Assembly (NCBI RefSeq): GCF_042140125.1
Contig: NZ_CP159473.1
Length of the DNA: 64,000 nt
Strand: one strand, 5' to 3'
From: Rhodophyticola sp017644125
Lineage (GTDB): Bacteria; Pseudomonadota; Alphaproteobacteria; Rhodobacterales; Rhodobacteraceae
The notes beneath the pieces were generated by a model. It made no database searches. It was not told the DNA's origin and saw only the letters and a program-made list of their open reading frames with translations. Shown here piece by piece: positions 61,586 through 64,000 of this stretch. Made by a program: the position numbers and the translations under genes. The stretch's first letter is position 1. Each line of letters begins with the position of its first letter.

Positions 61586-61978
61586 ATGCCGCTGCCGCTA
61601 TTGCTTGCATTGGTGATCGGCGGAATTGCCGCCATCGCGATCCTGCTGCATCTGTTGGGCTGTTCGCGGCGTCTGCATTTCGCCGATGACGCCACGATCC
61701 GCCGCGAATGGGCCCGCCATTTTCCCGACGACACCATATCGGTCACTCATGTCAGCGACGACGGCCTGTCGGCTCTTGTGGAAACCGACCATGGCCCCGG
61801 CCTCGTCTGGGTGATGGGCGCGGACAGCACCGCGCACCGGCTGGCCGGCGCCACCGTCACCGAAACCGCGCGCGGTCTCAGGATCGACCTGCATGATTTC
61901 GGGGCACCGGGCCTCACCGTTTCACTGGCGCCCGATGCGCGCGCCCTCTGGCGGCAAAAACTGGACAGGACCCGATGA
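61586..61978 (+). CDS. Small membrane-anchored protein preceding the desaturase gene
   Basis: 130-aa protein with one N-terminal helix (LPLLLALVIGGIAAIAILLH) and a soluble part (CSRRLHFADDATIRREWARH through LVETDHGPGLVWVMGADSTA). I do not recognise a family. It ends in an ATGA overlap with the sterol-desaturase-type gene, so the two products are probably made together. No enzyme motif. Confidence 0.75.
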   Translation: MPLPLLLALVIGGIAAIAILLHLLGCSRRLHFADDATIRREWARHFPDDTISVTHVSDDGLSALVETDHGPGLVWVMGADSTAHRLAGATVTETARGLRIDLHDFGAPGLTVSLAPDARALWRQKLDRTR

Positions 61979-62916
61979 CCGACCTTCTTATCTATCCCGA
62001 CGTGGTCCAATGGGCGGTGCCGCTCTTCATCGCCGCGATTCTGGCCGAATTGCTCTGGATCACGCTCAGACATCGCGGCGGGCGCTATGAAACCCGTGAC
62101 GCGATCACCTCGCTGATCATGGGGGCCGGCAATGTCGCCTCCAGCATCTTGCTGGGCTTCATTGCCTGGGGCTTTTTCATGCTGCTCTGGGCCATCACGC
62201 CCCTCGATCTGGGCACATCGGTCTGGGTCGTGGTCCTGTGCTTCGTGCTGGACGATCTACGCTACTACTGGGTGCACCGTTTCGGCCACCGGATAAGGTG
62301 GGTCTGGGCCAGCCATGTGAACCACCATTCCAGCCAGCATTACAACCTGACCACCGCGCTGCGCCAGACATGGACCGGAACCTTCACCTTCATGATGGTG
62401 GTCCGTGCGCCGCTGATCCTTCTGGGCTTTCACCCGGCGATGGTGCTGTTCGTGGGCGGGCTGAACCTGATCTATCAGTTCTGGATCCATACCGAGGCGA
62501 TCGGCAAGATGCCCCGCTGGTTCGAGGCGGTGATGAACACACCTTCCCACCACCGGGTCCATCACGGCCGCAATGCCCGCTATCTCGATGCCAATTACGC
62601 GGGCGTCTTCATCGTCTGGGACAAGATGTTCGGCACCTTCGTGCCCGAATTGAAGGAGGAAAAGCCGGATTACGGACTGGTCCACAATATCGGCACCTTC
62701 AATCCGCTGCGCGTCGCCTTTCATGAATGGGTGGGGATCTTCCGGGACATCACGCAGCCCGGTCTGACGCTCCGCCAGCGGCTGCTTTATGCGCTGGCCC
62801 CGCCGGGCTGGAGCCATGACGGCTCGCGCCAGACCTCCGAACAGATCAAGGACGCCTATCTGGCGCGCCACCCCGAAGATCGCGGGACGCCGGGTTTTGG
62901 CGCCCGCGTACCATGA
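61975..62916 (+). CDS. Sterol desaturase / fatty acid hydroxylase family protein
   Basis: 313-aa membrane di-iron protein. The histidine clusters are present: HRFGHRIRWVWASHVNHHSS (HRxxH and HxxHH types), then HTEAIGKMPRWFEAVMNTPS and HHRVHHGRN. Four or more helices. Family members hydroxylate or desaturate sterols, carotenoids or lipids; the substrate is unknown. Starts within the end of the 130-aa ORF (ATGA). Confidence 0.92.
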   Translation: MTDLLIYPDVVQWAVPLFIAAILAELLWITLRHRGGRYETRDAITSLIMGAGNVASSILLGFIAWGFFMLLWAITPLDLGTSVWVVVLCFVLDDLRYYWVHRFGHRIRWVWASHVNHHSSQHYNLTTALRQTWTGTFTFMMVVRAPLILLGFHPAMVLFVGGLNLIYQFWIHTEAIGKMPRWFEAVMNTPSHHRVHHGRNARYLDANYAGVFIVWDKMFGTFVPELKEEKPDYGLVHNIGTFNPLRVAFHEWVGIFRDITQPGLTLRQRLLYALAPPGWSHDGSRQTSEQIKDAYLARHPEDRGTPGFGARVP

Positions 62917-63114
62917 GCCCGGGGCGTCAGGTCTTTCCCCGTTGCGGCGCCGCCCGTGACGCGCCAAGGTAATAATCTCGATACGATCATGCCACACGGT
63001 CTGCCTTGTGATCTCGTCGCATCGCAGTCCGAACGCCCATCGCCAGACTTGTAACAAACCCGTGACCTCCCATGTTTTCAGTATACCACGGCACACAATG
63101 AACGGTTCCAACGG

Positions 63115-63861
63115 ATGCTCGACACTCTTCTGTCCGGCGCATACGCGCCTTTCACGCTGTCTCTCGCCCTGCTTTTCGGCCTTTTGGCGCTGGAGCTTGT
63201 CTTTGCGATCATGGGGGCGACGCTTTTGGGTGCAGGCGGCGGCGAGCCGGAGGTCGAGATCGATTTGCCCGATCTGGCGAATGTTCCCGAGCTCGATCTC
63301 GACATGGATTTCGACGCGCTCGACATAGACCCCGCCGAGTTCGAGCTTCCGAGTGCCGAGGATTTTGCCCCCGATCTCGACACCGGCGCCGCCGCCGGGT
63401 CGGCGACGGGAGTTGCCGCCTGGCTTGGCCTTGGCCGTGTCCCGGCCCTGATCTGGCTGGGCGCGGTCCTGCTGGCCTTCGGCGTATCGGGGATCGTGAT
63501 CCAGAATGCCGCCACGGCCCTCTGGGCCGCCTTGCCCGCCGCCCTTGCGAGCCTGCCTGCGGTTCTTGCCGCGATCTGGTTCGCCCGCAGCTTCGGCGCG
63601 GTCTTTGCCCGCGCCATTCCCAAGACCGAAACCCAGTCCGTCGCCGCCCGCAGCCTCGCGCGGCGCAAGGGCACCGTTACGCAAGGCACCGCCCGGACCG
63701 GGACCCCCGCCGAGGTCCGCGTCACCGACCGCTATGGCAACAGCCACTACCTTCGCGCCGAACCGTTCAGGCCCGGCGAGGAGATCCCCCAGGGGGCCGA
63801 GGTTCTCGTGCTCCGCCACCGCCCGACCGGCGGATTTCGACTGATCCCGCTCAGCGACTGA
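63115..63861 (+). CDS. YqiJ-like membrane protein with OB-fold C-terminus
   Basis: 248-aa protein resembling YqiJ/NfeD-type partners of flotillins. One N-terminal helix (FTLSLALLFGLLALELVFAI) is followed by a strongly acidic segment (about residues 44-80, repeats of D-L-D and E-L-D-L), two further helices (about 105-165), and a C-terminal beta domain with GTPAEVRVTDRYGNSHYLRA and IPQGAEVLVLRHR, typical of the NfeD OB fold. A flotillin-like gene begins 54 bp downstream, the usual pairing. Confidence 0.82.
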   Translation: MLDTLLSGAYAPFTLSLALLFGLLALELVFAIMGATLLGAGGGEPEVEIDLPDLANVPELDLDMDFDALDIDPAEFELPSAEDFAPDLDTGAAAGSATGVAAWLGLGRVPALIWLGAVLLAFGVSGIVIQNAATALWAALPAALASLPAVLAAIWFARSFGAVFARAIPKTETQSVAARSLARRKGTVTQGTARTGTPAEVRVTDRYGNSHYLRAEPFRPGEEIPQGAEVLVLRHRPTGGFRLIPLSD

Positions 63862-63915
63862 CGGGCAAATTGCACGCGCAGACCTTGCGCCCAACCGATC
63901 CTGAAAGGAGACCCC

Positions 63916-64000
63916 ATGGATCTCGCCACCCTTGGTATCATCGTCGGGGCCATCCTGGCCTTCATTCTCTTCATCGGCCTTGTTCTGGGTCGCCTTTACC
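63916..64000 (+). CDS. Flotillin-like (YqiK) protein, partial
   Basis: Only the first 28 codons are inside the window: MDLATLGIIVGAILAFILFI then GLVLGRLY. AAAGGAG lies 6 bases ahead of the ATG at 63916. One N-terminal hairpin/helix, as in YqiK-type flotillins, and the upstream YqiJ-like gene supports that call. The remainder is cut by the window end, so the assignment is provisional. Confidence 0.6.
   Translation, partial: MDLATLGIIVGAILAFILFIGLVLGRLY

Overview
The window is GC-rich, gene-dense chromosomal DNA from an alphaproteobacterium, almost certainly a member of the Rhodobacterales (Rhodobacter/Roseobacter group). The reasons are DUF2852 genes, a TRAP dicarboxylate-type transporter, a trpE / divergent-polysaccharide-deacetylase / trpGDC-moaC-moeA arrangement, a lexA gene with a GAAC-N7-GAAC SOS box, a Fur/Mur-like regulator and the alpha-type GEAS acetolactate synthase. 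I saw no rRNA, tRNA, IS element, prophage or CRISPR array.

Layout. 1-3.4 kb (minus strand): DUF3179 protein, two cyclophilins, coaD, CBS protein. 3.4-12.2 kb: valine-catabolism genes (LysR regulator, mmsA, acyl-CoA dehydrogenase, 3-hydroxyisobutyryl-CoA hydrolase, mmsB), split by an alpha/beta hydrolase, a Tat-exported L,D-transpeptidase and a GCS2-type ligase. 12.2-16.2 kb: ArsR/SRPBCC pair, tandem DUF2852 genes, RDD protein, a frame-disrupted bpt and a VOC protein. 16.3-20.9 kb: dctPQM TRAP transporter with an unusually large membrane subunit. 21.4-25 kb: ilv operon with a complete attenuator (leader peptide, antiterminator, terminator) and two secreted four-cysteine paralogs placed between ilvI and ilvH. 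25.2-28 kb: EF-hand protein, ECF-like sigma factor, frame-disrupted Rieske oxygenase with a coupled 71-aa ORF. 28.1-40 kb: lytic transglycosylase, ssb, aminotransferase, PpiD-like foldase, trpE, deacetylase-like protein, trpGDC-moaC-moeA. 40.1-44.9 kb: an accessory group (FAD/GcvT oxidoreductase, broken LysR gene, MmgE/PrpD protein) lying between moeA and lexA. 45-51 kb: lexA, comEC, gltX, gltA. 51-64 kb: nucleoside hydrolase, selO, YjdF-like protein, nuclease-fold protein, two DMT exporters, CPA1 antiporter, Fur-family regulator, eno, orphan histidine kinase, sterol-desaturase-like protein and a YqiJ-like protein followed by the start of a flotillin-like gene cut by the window end.

How the genes work together. 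The mmsA-acd-HIBCH-mmsB set converts isobutyryl-CoA to propionyl-CoA. The ilv operon makes the branched-chain precursors and appears to be controlled by ribosome stalling at an Ile-Leu-Val-Leu-Val run in a 15-aa leader. The trp genes are in two transcription units separated by an opposite-strand gene, and trpE is 3 bp behind a foldase gene. Translational coupling (ATGA, GTGA or TGATG overlaps) is frequent: ilvI to both secreted ORFs, trpG-trpD-trpC-moaC-moeA, the Rieske gene to its 71-aa partner, and the 130-aa membrane protein to the desaturase.

Three genes (bpt, the Rieske oxygenase, the LysR gene at 42.5 kb) each carry one single-base indel that splits an otherwise intact reading frame. 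Three such events in 64 kb point to assembly indels at least as strongly as to real pseudogenes. The most interesting undescribed material is the pair of secreted four-cysteine proteins embedded in the ilv operon, followed by the several perfect inverted repeats and short repeat clusters in the intergenic regions.
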